The notes: generated from the letters alone by a model not told the origin. A stretch of 64,000 nt of DNA from Amaurobius ferox (GCA_951213105.1 OX578140.1:27186362-27250361), one strand, 5' to 3'. Positions 22,563 to 34,380 are shown, counted from the first letter of the stretch. A program made the numbers and translations.

Positions 22563-24030
22563 ATGATGATGATGACTTGAAGGTTGGTGGCTCCAGGAGA
22601 GCCTAGCACATCGACCAGAGATCTATTGTACTGTCCCAAGGATGAAGATCTCTAATAAAAGATACCAGTAGCCGAAGCAAAGGTGAGCAGGCACTTCACA
22701 GGAATGTCACTCAGATCCCAGGGTTCAATTGCATGTCAACCCATATGCTCGAGCCGGGGGGCGGAGAAAACCTCACATTCACAGAGAATGTGTACGGCAG
22801 TTTCTTCGCTAAAATTGCAACCTCTGCAAGGCGAATCCTTAGTGACACCCATCATATTAAGGTGTCTTTTAAGGGTGCAGTGTCCAGTAAGGAGCCCGAC
22901 AGCCCTTCTGATGCCAGTTCTACTGAGCCTGAATAATTCCTTCTGACTCTGAAAAGTACTCTACATATGCTAGGGCAATTGCAGTTGAGAATTTTCGCCT
23001 GCCTTTGGTCCTTAGTATCACGCCACTTTTTGCACTGGATCTTTCTGAAGATGTCATAGACAGTTCTTCTAGTTAGTTCATTGGGAAAACCCAAAGCCGG
23101 CTCAGGACCAACAAAAAGAATATTTGGGCCTTTCCTAGCCAATTCATCAGCCAGCTCATTTCCTGGAATGCCCGAATGTCCAGGCACCCAGTAGAGTAGG
23201 ACTTTGTTATTGCTAGCAATATTGCACAGTGCATTATAACACTCCCAGACAAGGGAAGACGTCATAGCAGACCTTCCTAAGGCCATAAGAGCAGCTTGAC
23301 TATCAGAACAGACACGAATCTGGCTGCTCCTATAATTTCTGTCATAGCAAATTCTACAATACTTTAGAATGACATAGACCTCAGCCTGAATGACAGTAGC
23401 ATGACTGCCAAGAGGGTAAAATATTTTAGTGCCATCATCCAGACAGCAAACACCAGCACCAGTACTGGTGCTAATCTTCGAGCCATCCGTGTACCATACA
23501 AAACAATTTTGTTTATTGTAGGAGGGAGTCCTCTTTCAGTCATCCCGTGAAGGGACATGAATTACATAGGGCTTGTCAAATGTATATCGGACCTCTATAC
23601 CATAAGATGGCATATGGAAATAAGGATGATTTATAACATTACTGTTGAGACCACTCCAAGAAAAATACTTAGAATAATCCTTCCAGTGTTTCAGATATTT
23701 AAGTTACTTCATGCAGATGAGAGCCTCAGCTTCAATGTGCATGTAGAGAGGGTGTAATCCAAGCAAAAGTTCAAGAGTTGCAGTGGGAGCAGTTTTCATG
23801 CAACCAGAGATAGCAGTACATATCATCCTTTGAAGCTTAATTAAATCTAATTTAGCAGTTTCACATCTGAGTCTAGACCAACAAATAATGGAGCCATAGG
23901 AGATGATGGGACAAAATACCATAGAGTAAATCCAATGGATAGCCTTGGGATTCAGACCCCAGGTTCTCCCAATATTCTGATATATATAGTGTATGTAATG
24001 AGAAAGTATGGAATGGGTTCCCAAATGCAA
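22563..24030 (-). mobile_element. 5'-truncated LINE (Jockey/R1-like group)
   Basis: Minus-strand remnant of a non-LTR retrotransposon. From 24.0 kb downward: the end of reverse transcriptase (NIGRTWGLNPKAIHWIYSMV, then LQRMICTAISGCMKTAPTA and LGLHPLYMHIEAEAL, about 23704-23990), a degraded linker, an RNase H domain, a zinc-knuckle-like C-terminus, and a short 3' UTR ending in an ATC-rich tail near 22563 (ATGATGATGATG on the plus strand). The RT catalytic core and ORF1 are missing, so the copy is 5'-truncated near 24 kb and immobile. At least two frameshifts lie after the RNase H. The clade is uncertain; RNase H after RT fits Jockey/I/R1-type lineages. Confidence 0.88.
22852..23522 (-). pseudogene. 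LINE RNase H domain, open frame within the decayed element
   Basis: RNase H degrades the RNA strand of the RNA-DNA hybrid during retrotransposition. The frame is open well upstream of its first Met (23286): VWYTDGSKIS begins at 23499 in the same frame. The catalytic residues are in order: Asp in YTDGSK, Glu in VIQAEVYVIL, Asp in VCSDSQAAL, then WVPGHSGIPGNELADELA with the His and last Asp. So all four acidic/His landmarks survive. After about NCNCPSICRVLF the frame shifts. The true continuation reads CTLKRHLNMMG and CRGCNFSEETAVHILCEC (CCHC-like) in another frame, so the annotated stop at 22852 is an artefact of decay. Confidence 0.85.
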
Positions 24031-24139
24031 CTCTAAGATTTATATGGATTTTATTACACATTTTGGGAATATTTAACAATGATTTTCAATTAATGATTAA
24101 TGATTCAATTAATGATTTCAAGGCAACAAATAATTTCAA

Positions 24140-24375
24140 ACCGGAACCAAAGTTTTCCAGCTGTTAAATAAGAATAAAATCAGATACCGACAACCGTGAC
24201 TACTCGCGCAGGCTTTTTCGTGATCAACCGAGGGGAGCCAATAGAAACGTAAATCGCCCTTGGGGCAAGCCAATAGGAAACAAACTGGCCAACCAGACGC
24301 TAGGAGACAGAGTGTGAAATCGTCCCCCCTTCTCAACATGGGCCAGGGGAATGTTTGGAGACGTGTTACTACCGT
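24140..24375. promoter_or_regulatory. GC-richer island with paired CCAAT boxes
   Basis: A sharp rise in GC. Two CCAAT boxes in the same orientation lie at 24238-24242 and 24270-24274 in the similar context AGCCAATAG, in a region with CTCGCGCAGG and CGCCCTTGGGGC. There is no TATA box or initiator that I can defend and no coding exon beside it. It could be a promoter remnant of a host gene or of a retroelement, or simply a piece of an unrecognised repeat. Confidence 0.25.
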
Positions 24376-25978
24376 GGTGGAAATTTAATTAGCTCTTAGT
24401 TAACAATAATATATGGCATAATGTCCAATGCCAAAGTTGAGATATCGGCTGCACATTAGCGTTCCTTGATGCAACGTAACTGTTCACAGCACACAGTCTG
24501 ATCCAAAAGTACTCTACATAGTGAACCACTTACTTCCATTTATTGGTTTTTGCACATATCCCTGATTTACTCTTCTAACAAACTTAATAATATAATTCTA
24601 ATTGATTTTAGAATTTATTTGATTGAGTTTAGAATAGAATTCGGGGGACGTATAATTACAAAGAATGTATATTATTAAGTATAATTCAGTACAGTGTGAA
24701 TAAAATGTTTGTAAATATAATGTTGGGGTAAACAAATAACGTATTTATCCCAAATTGGAATCGCGTATTGGTTTCCCCGCCTTTATTATTCGAGTAATTT
24801 ATATTACCATACAGAGGACAACAGTTATGAGCAGAGTTGCAAGCCGTAGTTTGTATGTACTTTTAATCAGAAATGAATTAAAAACAGTTTTATTATCAAT
24901 CACGAATCGTTATCGTGGCATTAAATATTTTACTTTCCATACTGAAATAGATCCTACTGAAAAAATAAGATCAATTCTTATTAAATTTCAGTGAATAAAG
25001 ATCAGACAACTACAATTGTATTCTTATTTTTTTCTCAAAAATACAAATGGGTAATTTGTCAGAAAAGGCACGTGTTACACATCAGATTATTTTTCTTTAC
25101 AATTAATGATGTTTAAATTACTTTAATTAAATTCCTATTTAAAAAATATTGTAATTCTTATTTTGGATCAGAAATATGTCCTATATATAAATAGTTTGTT
25201 AAATTAGAAATATATAAGTTTTATGTAACCACTAAATATTACATTTGAGCTTTTTTAAAAAGTTCTCAATCAATTTCTGAAAGCATCAATGTTGTGGTTT
25301 AGGTTTCTGGGCTAAATGCAATTAAGATTTTGTCATTTCAATAGATTTCTATTTCAATAGTGAAAAATAAAACACAAGCCCTGCCTATAAGAGGCTTTGA
25401 AAATATCGGCTACTTCATACTGATTAGTGTAACATATGCGCTAATACGCCCGCGAATGCAATGGGAGTGTATTCCACAGAATAGAAATGTTCACGATAAT
25501 ACACGTACAAATGTTCTAACAATAATTATAACCCGCGGAATTTTCAGCACACGCTTTTTAATGATGAGACAACAATAACCATTTGTGTTTGAATTCTAAT
25601 GAAAACTTCATGAGAGTGTCTTTTTATGGATTCCTAAGTTATGAAGGAAGGGATCAGAACCGTAGATCTTTTACTGTTGTAGATGAATATTTCTAGGGTT
25701 TTAAGACTTTAGATTAGATTACGTAGTAATTAGCAACTGTATCATTCTTATTGGTGTAATGGCCTTCCTGACTTTCAATTAAATTAAATTAACTACATTA
25801 CTATATATGAACTATATTATTACTGTAAATACTTGCTAAATCACACCATGTCATTTTCTTTTATAGAGCTTTATTAAGTTATAATCTTTCATGTTTTCGT
25901 TAATTTTAATTAATCATATTAATTTTTAATTAATTTAATTAATTTTAATCATATTTTTAAAAAGTGAGCATTTTTATT
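24376..25978. other. AT-rich non-coding DNA
   Basis: Short frames at 24755-24994 and 25360-25578 show no domain and begin without credible start context. Nothing else supported. Confidence 0.45.
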
Positions 25979-25981
25979 GAG

Positions 25982-26025
25982 TTCTTGCCGTTTCCTGTGA
26001 CAAGATGCACAGGAAACTGCAAGAA
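25982..26025. repeat. 18-bp stem hairpin
   Basis: TTCTTGCCGTTTCCTGTG (25982-25999) pairs with CACAGGAAACTGCAAGAA (26008-26025) over an 8-base loop with one mismatch. It is the most perfect short hairpin in the surrounding kilobases. It is too short for a classical animal pre-miRNA (44 nt in total), so I call only an inverted repeat. Confidence 0.8.
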
Positions 26026-26580
26026 TGATTATAACCTATTGCAATTTCATTTGTTACAGTTCCTTCATTTGTTATCCAAGTAATATATTAACAGAATGTG
26101 ATAATTAGATCAAGCTAAAGACCCCAACGAAATAATTTGAATAACCAAATTATCATCACTGCAGTTTTCCCATTACTATTGATCATTAACTTACAATAAT
26201 ACGTATTGCATATGAATTTAATGTAATAAAAAAACACAATCTTATCAGTAACTTTTTTGTAGTTTAAGTGCTATTATTTATAATAAAGCAATTTAAGTAG
26301 ATACATTTGTATTTACATTTTAAATATGTACAAAGAATTTGAAGCGATCAGATATAATGAAATCTCACATATTACTCGTATGTGGATATTTTGGGACGGC
26401 GCTATAGAAAAAGATATGGCTTTTATATTCATTTGGTTATATTATTGCTTAAAAATTGCTATAAAATATTGCTTTTAAATTCATATAGTTATGAAATTGG
26501 GATTATAAATTTTTACTAAAATTGTATACACATTACTATTCATATTTTAAGTTTATTTTTATTTTTTAAATCTGTGAGGT
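26026..26580. other. AT-rich non-coding DNA
   Basis: No supported feature. Confidence 0.5.
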
Positions 26581-26880
26581 TTTTGATGTGAACAATCTTA
26601 GGGTGCGGTATATGGGGTAAATCAGAAAAAAATTAGGCAGATGAAACGGAAGTATGTTATGGAAATAACATCATATCTTAAGGAATAACTAATGAGAGAT
26701 TACTGTAAAAAATTGAAAGTCTTGATTCCGGAACCTTAGTGACGAATTTGATAAAATATTGCAAACTTGACAACATTTGGCAAGTTCTGGAAACTGCTCG
26801 AACTCAGTGGATTGGCTGAGAACTAAACGAGTTACGTGATTTTCTGGAACCTTACACAGAGTGCATATGACTTTCTAATC
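26581..26880 (+). repeat. family E repeat, copy 2
   Basis: Second copy of the repeat at 20237-20520, same strand, about 6.3 kb away. It matches at both ends better than in the middle. Confidence 0.55.
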
Positions 26881-27109
26881 AAACATATGGATTGTAACCT
26901 GTAACGAGCAAAAGTGAATGTTGAATACGTCAGTGTCTGAGTAAATGAAGAATAAAATGTAATGAAGATGACACGATATGAAGAGAAAAGGGAACTATAC
27001 TTGGACTTCAGAACTCAATGCAAGACCCAATATATACATTTTCTTCTGATTATATATATATCCTTTAAGCTAAATTTTAAATAATTCTGGTAGAAAAGGG
27101 TAAGCGGTT

Positions 27110-27260
27110 TAAAATTAAGTTCTCCGATATATGTGCGTTAAAAACTGTGCTGTATAAAAGTATGCGCAATCGCTTGCACCGATCACACGCTCGACCGGCG
27201 GATTGCCTGCAAACGTTATATGCATACATACCATCGTTGATAACTTTAACGTTTGTGGTA
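27110..27260 (+). promoter_or_regulatory. possible TATA-type core promoter
   Basis: TATAAAAG at 27153-27160 lies just upstream of a short GC-rich stretch (GCTTGCACCGATCACACGCT, CGACCGGCGG) in otherwise AT-rich DNA. That spacing would suit a start site about 30 bp downstream. No gene can be linked to it, and an AT-rich genome yields such motifs by chance. Confidence 0.15.
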
Positions 27261-27341
27261 CAATTCGTAGAAAATAAAATTCGTTATATTAATCTATGAA
27301 ACTGTATAATTAAAAGTTATACAAAATATTCTTAAAAGACA

Positions 27342-27344
<3 letters not shown>

Positions 27345-27418
<74 letters not shown>
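27345..27418. repeat. (TA)n microsatellite
   Basis: Uninterrupted TA tract. Confidence 0.98.
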
Positions 27419-27420
<2 letters not shown>

Positions 27421-27610
27421 AACATTTTCTTAGATACCATCATCACGTATAACACACATCAACCTCTTACCATTCGAAATAGTTAAAGGAATGACGTTTC
27501 ACATCAATCTATAACGAGTATCTGTTATATTCACCGTTTGTTTTTATATCTTATATATTTCACTTCAAATCATCATATTATAATCCGTAAGGTATATTAA
27601 TAAATTATAC

Positions 27611-27660
<50 letters not shown>
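27611..27660. repeat. (TA)n(TG)n compound microsatellite
   Basis: TA tract passing directly into a TG tract. Confidence 0.97.
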
Positions 27661-27665
<5 letters not shown>

Positions 27666-27762
27666 AAATATAGGAACATTTATTTCTATTAAAGCAAGAA
27701 TAATATATTAATATATGTTTAAGGTTTATTATTAGTAAAATTAAAATACTTTTCTTTTTCAG

Positions 27763-27968
27763 AAATGCATCGATCAATGTACATATGTCTTAATCCATAT
27801 TCGTGTTCAGAAAAAAATGTAGTAGAAAAAACGTGTAGTGAAAGAAATATTGTATTTTATTCTCAGAGTTCCCCCAGGTTCACAATTAATCATCCATTTG
27901 AAGATATACACTTGTCAAAAATAAATTCCAGAAAGAAAGAAGTGTTTTTGAAAGCGGTTACAGTTTAA
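27763..27968 (+). other. weak exon candidate
   Basis: An acceptor-like polypyrimidine tract (CTTTTCTTTTTCAG, ending at about 27762) is followed by a 67-codon open frame with an ATG at 27765. The peptide (MHRSMYICLNPYSCSEKNVV...) has no domain I recognise, and no donor or polyadenylation signal fits clearly. Chance is the likelier explanation. Confidence 0.12.
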
Positions 27969-28468
27969 AAAGTACAAGTAAATGCATTTCAGTGTTTTCT
28001 TGCATTAACTAACCTATTCTCTCCGAATGTTATCAATTTTGAATATATTCCCCGGTGTTCAACGATTAGACTTTTTATATGTTGTGGACAAAATTACATC
28101 GCAATTTTCGATATACATAATTACTGTTGTTTCATACGTCTAGATTTTTGTATTAATTATCTCAAAAGGCGCCAAGTTTCACAACAATATAAAAGTCCTT
28201 ATTATGTAAGGATCACAGCAATTTTGTTAAAAAGAACTTGGTTCAGTTTCTAAAAATTCATATTTTGAATCATAATAATCTGATCTGCAATTTCGTCTTT
28301 TGATTATGAGATTGACCATTTAAATCATGTTTATACCTGAAAATATGTATTTTCAAATTCAATATATGTGCCAAGTATACCACCAGAATTAGGTCAAAAC
28401 CATAGAATATATACTGCTTTTAATTATTTATATTAAACTATTGCTGTGCTACACATTCACACACTCAT
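27969..28468. other. AT-rich non-coding DNA
   Basis: Nothing supported. Confidence 0.5.
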
Positions 28469-28548
<80 letters not shown>

Positions 28549-28549
28549 C
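28469..28549. repeat. (AC)n(AT)n compound microsatellite
   Basis: CA tract passing into a long AT tract. Confidence 0.97.
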
Positions 28550-29329
28550 ACCCCCTTTGAATTATTGAATTATTCCATAACAAATGCTCTACCTCCGACT
28601 ATGGATATCATATTTTCATACAAATAGTATTTAGGAAAATAACAAAACGCATGCACTATACATCATGAAAAATGTATTTTCTGAGGGTTACTTACATGGT
28701 TAGACGATGTAATTGTATACAAATTAATGGAAATACATTCAAAAGCAATATATTATGATTTGTTTTAGCACGCATCAGATGTATTCAGCCCATAATAAAT
28801 ATATTGATCCCATGATCGTCTTTAATATTCATTCATTAAATGGCAACATATAAATCGCGTTATAAACAATATTTCTTATTTGAACTTAAAAAAATTTATG
28901 TTTTAGATTTATGAACGAATTTTCGAATCCCACGTATCAATTAATTTAAACTGCATATTATGAAACTAGGAATTATACAAATTACCATACATATTTTCAA
29001 CAACTAAAACACTAAAACAGCTGTCAGAAAACATGTAATCAAAACAGCACTTTACCTATTGTCCCACAATATCCAAACTCCAACAACCATGTAACAACAG
29101 TCAAAACTTCTGCAATAATCCTAAACTGCGGTATCCCGAGTTCAGAACACATAACTTAAATCTTGTAAAAACTCTCCAAAGCACCCCTTTTTTTTCTACG
29201 CATACACTAGACAACTTGAAACATTTTAACCACTCAGATTTCTTGGATACTTCGACGGGTCAAAAGACACTCATATTGAGCAGATGTCATTATTTTTTAA
29301 ATGGAAAATTATTAATTTATCCGGCTGGT
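28550..29329. other. AT-rich non-coding DNA
   Basis: Nothing supported. Confidence 0.5.
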
Positions 29330-29600
29330 AGTTATTCGCCGGACAGTTTGGCTCATTTGTCTGTCTGACAGAGCCTCCACGCGGCTTCTAGGGGAGTCTG
29401 GCGACTGGATCTCAGTGATGCAGGTTTGCTCGGAGAGAGGGCGCGTTTGAGGCAAGTTATAGATCGATTTTTAGGTTTGAGTGTTAGGATTATACTTGCC
29501 CTGGGATTTCTTTATATCTTTCGGTTTCTTAGAGGCACTCTCATGGTGGTTTCAAACATATGACAGAGCGCACGCAAGGCGGGGGGGGGGGATTTGAATC
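29330..29600. other. GC-richer island, unidentified
   Basis: A stretch with clearly higher GC (GAGCCTCCACGCGGCTTCTA, GGAGTCTGGCGACTGGATCT, GAGAGAGGGCGCGTTTGAGG), ending in a run of about 11 G at 29580-29591. No long frame and no recognised RNA. It could be an inserted element (LTR or SINE-like) or a promoter. The adjacent 29703 segment is tRNA-like, but I see no direct connection. Confidence 0.3.
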
Positions 29601-29702
29601 GAAGAGAGAATAATTTATTTCGGTTGATCGACACGGAATTTTGGTAAAAAAAAATAAATGGCATAAAAACGGAGTATTTGTTTTTTCTAATATGTTTCAG
29701 TT

Positions 29703-29900
29703 AATTATGCTAGCAGCTCAATAGATTGCGAATTATCAAGCCCGGCAGAAGCACGAGGTTCGAATCCCGAATAAGACATGCGATCTTTTAGCACTGCCAT
29801 CGCAAAAAGAGAACTGAATCCGCAGACATAGTGTAGTAGATCACTCACCTCTACTGAATTTTGATTTTTCATTAGTACCGAATTTAGTTTCTTTTTTATC
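29703..29900 (+). mobile_element. degenerate tRNA-derived SINE-like sequence
   Basis: GCTAGCAGCTCAATAGATTG resembles an eroded tRNA 5' half, and GGTTCGAATCC about 40 bp later is a perfect B box. A non-tRNA body follows (ACTGCCATCGCAAAAAGAGA, CTGAATCCGCAGACATAGTG). The minus-strand frame containing YSGFEPRAS is the usual antisense reading of a B box and not a protein. The right end is not defined. Confidence 0.45.
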
Positions 29901-30340
29901 AATTACCTTGTATAGCACCGTTGTACAATTTTCTGTGTAACGTTGCGCGCAAGTTGTCATATCAGTATATTGTTCAATGAATAATTCATACTTTACAACT
30001 TCCTATAAAAAATATTTCTTTATATTATCTTTTAAGAAAAATGAGCACTGAAAGAAATTATAGATTTATAACAAGAAAATAAATATATGTTTCTAATTTG
30101 TGTATTTTATAAAACATAAAATGTTCAAATATGATGGATTTTTTTCACTTTTCAATATTTTAATACTATTCAATTCATTTACTAGCTTGAATCATTCAGG
30201 TTAGATTCCGCCCATTACTTCTAGATTAATAACACATTTGTAATTTCCCTGGGATTCCATGATTATAGACAGGTTCTCATTCACGACAACTTATTCCATA
30301 CAGAATGATGTAATATATCTTCTTAATAAATTATGTATAT
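29901..30340. other. AT-rich non-coding DNA
   Basis: Nothing supported. Confidence 0.5.
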
Positions 30341-30740
30341 GTGTGTGTGCGTGTCAGAGTGTGTCTGTGTGTGTGTGTCCGAGTGTGTCTCTGTGTGTGT
30401 GTCAGATTGTGTCTATGTGTGTGTATGTGTGTGCAGTTTGTAGCGGAAAATCTAAGCATCTTACGACCATGGATTTTTATACTCAGGTATTTCAGGACCA
30501 AAATAGGTGCACCTCAACGTTATTTTTTTCATTTTGAATTAGTAATTTATTTTTATTTTTTATCCCGATTCACAACGATTTTTGCCGTTAGTCGAATAAA
30601 TCGATTCTTTAGAAAGTTAACATATTATCTGACTTTTTATGTAGACACCGCCGGAAAGATAAAAAAAAAAATTCAAACAAGATGTGAATGAAGTCCATAC
30701 GAGTATTAGAAGATATTTAATAAATTTTTAAAACATATAT
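30341..30740 (+). repeat. family F repeat, copy 1
   Basis: TGTGTG/TCTG tract followed by GCGGAAAATCTAAGCATCTT, ACGACCATGGATTTTTATAC, a GATTCACAACGATTTTTGCC block and ACACCGCCGGAAAGATAAA. The second copy at 32085-32400 keeps the same order. The position of the microsatellite near the 5' end parallels family A. Cys/Val-rich frames over the TG tract are artefacts. Confidence 0.65.
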
Positions 30741-30761
30741 TATTTTCTTGCATTTTAAACA

Positions 30762-30890
30762 TCGAGTTTTATATTACGAGTTTTATATACAGAATTTATC
30801 GAGTTTTATATACAGAAGTTATCGAGTTTTATATACAGAAGTTATCGAGTTTTATATACAGAAGTTATCGAGTTTTATATACAGAAATTG
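30762..30890 (+). repeat. 23-bp minisatellite, 5-6 units
   Basis: Units CGAGTTTTATATACAGAAGT plus TAT recur with an exact 23-bp period (for example GAG at 30801 and 30824). The central units are identical, so the array is young. Confidence 0.93.
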
Positions 30891-30999
30891 ACTTGCTATC
30901 CACTGTTCATTTTTAATTTCAACACTTGCGTACAATATCCAATTTTATTTTAGTAAAAAAGTAATTCCATGATGCATCCGTTATTTAATTATCACGTTG

Positions 31000-31330
31000 A
31001 CTCTCGGATCCCTCGGAGGTCAAAACGGAAGAACCATCAATTTGTCGTATGGGAGTAGATATTTTGAGATAGACTGAGACAGGGTGCATGGAAAAAAAAT
31101 CACCTTACCACATGCACAAAGATTGTCAGATTTCATATTTATATAAGCGAGCAGTGTTTTGAATTGCGAGTGCTGTTTGTACGTTCAATTGTGATTCCCT
31201 TTTTTTTTTGCTTTTCGAAAATCACGTGAGATTTGATTCGTGGAATTTTCGGATCGAAGCCATTTTAAATTGTGTTCAAATGTATTATTTAAGTAGCGGG
31301 TGCATATTTTATTATTTATACGCAGTGGAC
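31000..31330 (+). promoter_or_regulatory. TATA-containing GC-richer stretch
   Basis: ATTTATATAAG (31137-31147) precedes GCGAGCAGTGTTTTGAATTG in a local region of mixed composition (CTCTCGGATCCCTCGGAGGT upstream). It could be a host core promoter or an LTR U3/R piece. No downstream coding exon is recognised, so this is a weak call. Confidence 0.15.
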
Positions 31331-31839
31331 GTACTTATAACCAGGGTAACTGCGGTTATTTCGTTCTGGTATAATCATAAATGAGGAACGTCGTACGAAT
31401 ATGATTGTTGCACTTCTGTATGTAATTTGAAGAAGGAAAATGCAAGCACAATTCAAGAATAAAAATTAATTGTAACGATTTCGTAAATTGATGAGGGGAA
31501 CAACGTGCCTGGTAATAAACTGTCGTTCGAATTTCGATTAGGGCTTGAATTCCCTGTAAGTTTCACATCATACATTATAACTTTTAATATGTTCATCATT
31601 TTTAGTGGTACATTTTTGGACACCGGCAAGTCATTTAGATAGCTTCGAATACGTGATTTACGTGACAGTGCTTTGCATGTTATCATTGTTAACTGTGATA
31701 ATTACTAAATTTAAACTGTGTAAAATTATACTTGTCACTTTTGGGAATAATTATTCCATTATTTAAGCTTTCGGTTACACGTTTCTCCAGAAATTGCATC
31801 GAATTACACATTCACCTTTTATCTTCATATTTTAACAGA

Positions 31840-31975
31840 TATGAATATGAAGAGAGCATGCACTTCATTACTCCTTTAATTAGGAGGGAAATATACGGAA
31901 GTTTACAGCTCATGGGAACACTTGGATAAATATACACATTCCTCAGGAAATTTGAAACAAGCCAAATGGATAATG
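31840..31975 (+). repeat. direct duplication, copy 1 (pair at 33235-33380)
   Basis: Shares CTTCATTACTCCTTTAATTA, GGAAATATACGGAAGTTTAC, GCTCATGGGAACACTTGGAT and AAACAAGCCAAATGG with the segment 1.4 kb downstream. It sits inside a short frame (31732-31929) that the second copy does not conserve, so coding is unlikely. Confidence 0.75.
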
Positions 31976-32084
31976 GAATGTTCTCTTAGGAATATTTTAC
32001 TATGAGTAAACATAGAGAAAACAGCGCTGGAATTTTAACTATAAATGGTATTTTGTAACGAAAGTCTATAGTACTAAAGGAAGA

Positions 32085-32400
32085 TGTGTGTTTCTTTGTC
32101 TGTATCGTTTGCAACGGAAAATCTAAGCATCGCACAACCATGGATTTTGGTAGAGGGGAAACAGCAATTAAGCGTTTTTTAATTTACAATTATTTTTTAG
32201 TTATTATATATTAAAGCGCTATTTTGAACTATTTTCGCACAAATCGGTTTCAGAGCGACCAAACCAGTACACAGACTTTCCAACTTAACACCGTCGGAAA
32301 AGTCGAAAAATGATTTAACGAGCTTTTAATCAAATCCGTTGAATAATTCCTTCATATTAAAAAGAAATAATTAAAAATTCATCGGAATATGAAAATCTTA
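32085..32400 (+). repeat. family F repeat, copy 2
   Basis: Matches 30341-30740: TTTGCAACGGAAAATCTAAG, CATCGCACAACCATGGATTT, TTTCGCACAAATCGGTTTCA and ACACCGTCGGAAAAGTCGAA. Confidence 0.65.
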
Positions 32401-32574
32401 TAAGGTATATTCCATATGTACATTGTAACATTCGAAAATTAAAGAGTTGCACAATTCCAATTTTTGGAGTAATTTTTGTGTGATATCGTTGCTTTATATT
32501 GAAAAAAAAATATAATTATCTTATTCTTAAATTTTCAATGAATTTTAATGTGAAATCCCTCACGAAATTCCAAG

Positions 32575-32745
32575 TTCTGATTGATTACTGCAGGTGCTGA
32601 AGCGAGATAGTAGCTTTTACCCTTAGAACCGGTTACAGCTCCACCCATTTCTTCCCTACTGGACATTGGTAACGTGTTGGATGGGCAAATGTGACGTCAT
32701 AGAATCTAAAACCCTGTAGGTAAGGATACCGTATAGGTAAATCAA
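32575..32745. other. GC-richer segment with CRE-like palindrome
   Basis: Contains TGACGTCA (32692-32699), the full cAMP-response-element consensus, plus TTACAGCTCCACCCATTTCT and CTGTAGGTAAGG, which looks like a splice donor. Neither strand has an open frame through it. It may be a conserved non-coding or repeat-derived piece. Confidence 0.2.
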
Positions 32746-33234
32746 AACATTCCATACCATTTTTATCGATGATTGATACGATATCTTTAAAGTAGATATA
32801 CATTATACACCTATATATATTTTATACCATGTTAATTAATATTGCTTAATCGGCTTTCATATTTAAGGCAATTCCAATTGACTTAATATTAAGCAATAAT
32901 ACACGAAATTTTGCTTTTCTATTATTTTTCATGCTCATGCAATGGATTTGAAATGTAAATGACACTACACTATCAGTTTTTTATGAATAATTTTGAAGTT
33001 CATATATTGGATTATTAAAGAACAAAATCACTTATTCTCTGCAGTGGATTAACACAATTAATTGTATAAAATGTTACCACCGCACGAAATATTTTCTAGC
33101 ACAAGCATTGTCCAAACCATGTTAATTTAAGAGAGCTTTTATCATATCAACTTTCTCCCACATATTCCTTCATAAAATCCGGAAAAGTATAGCATGTTCT
33201 CAATTTATCTTTACGCGTTGCCGGCTTTGAATAT

Positions 33235-33380
33235 GCATATATCATCCATTTCATCACTTCGTTAATTAGGAAGAAATATACGGAAGTTTACAACTCATGG
33301 GAACACTTAGATAAATGCACACCTCTCCCTAGAAGCTCAAAACAAGCCAATCGGTTAATGAAATTTCCTCTCGGGGGGTT
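33235..33380 (+). repeat. direct duplication, copy 2 (pair at 31840-31975)
   Basis: Second copy: GTTAATTAGGAAGAAATATA, CGGAAGTTTACAACTCATGG, GAACACTTAGATAAATGCAC and AAACAAGCCAATCGG. Confidence 0.75.
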
Positions 33381-34380
33381 GCTTACTGTTTAAATCAACT
33401 TAGAGGACTTTATCCATGTTTGAAAAATATGATGTGTTCCGTACATAATTTCCCAACAGATTAAAATATTTCGATATTGGAAATAACAATAACATTTATC
33501 CATACAGTAAAATATCCTTTGCGCGAAGAATAAGGAAAACACGAGCAACGTACAGAAGCAGAAATAACACAATATTGCATTATACAGTTATTTCGAGCAT
33601 TTGGCACATTCGTATTTTGAACTTCGTATTTGTTTATTCTTTTGCACTGGTTCTTTTGCACTCGAAACAGATGCATGCTTCACTGTTGTGTTATTTATAT
33701 ACGTTGATCTGCTCATGTTTTCCTTAATAACACGTATTGTAAAGATCTTGCAAATAATTCTGCTGGCAGTAGGCTTATTAATGATATCAGTTAGAATAGA
33801 CATAATTTTTGATGGGAAGATTTTGAAAATATAAAGGCATTATTATATCATTTTTATGTACGTCCATCTATATAAATAAAATTGAAAATATGTCTGTCTG
33901 CATGTTTGTCTCATTATCGCGAAAGAACGACTGAACCGAGTTTAATGAAAAATTATGGATTGCTTTGAAATAGCCCCAACTAAAATTTAGTCCAAATTTC
34001 GAGCTTCTAAGACCAGGGGCTGTTTACATATTAATCTAAAAATAAATCTTTCATAGGAGCTCTCCTCTCTAACTCCATAGTTCCACCAAACGAAAAAGGT
34101 TGGAAATCGCTGATTTAAATGGTGAAAGAGAATGAACACTCCATATTTGAGTTTGGTTGGAGTTTATTGCTCTAATCGGCCACTTTTGAAAATTGCAGAT
34201 TTAAAAGATGCATTTAAATAGAAACTCTGCCACCATGGTTTATATTTCACAGGCTCTTACTCAACAATGAAAAGTATTAAGAAAAAAAAATGGATATTTA
34301 ATTATCAGCATTTTATGAGGAAGACTCTTTCTTATATCCTGTTTCTTAACAAAGCAATTAAATTAACTGCGTTTGTTAAT
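33381..34380. other. non-coding DNA; possible further repeat start near 33868
   Basis: At 33868-34025, CTATATAAATAAAATTGAAA, TATGTCTGTCTGCATGTTTG, ATCGCGAAAGAACGACTGAA and CCGAGTTTAATGAAAAATTA form an opening typical of arthropod Helitron/Helentron-like repeats (from memory). There is no second copy in this window to support it. Short frames at 33390-33834 are antiparallel overlaps without a domain. Confidence 0.3.

Noticed and set aside
22683..22946. Plus-strand frames of 67-87 codons
   Set aside because: They are antisense shadows of the LINE C-terminal region.
25982..26025. Pre-miRNA
   Set aside because: Only 44 nt with an 18-bp stem, shorter than usual animal precursors, and there is no evidence of conservation.
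30341..30691. Cys/Val-rich frame that looks like a small secreted cysteine-rich peptide
   Set aside because: It is a translated TG microsatellite inside the family F repeat, with no signal peptide or stable cysteine spacing.
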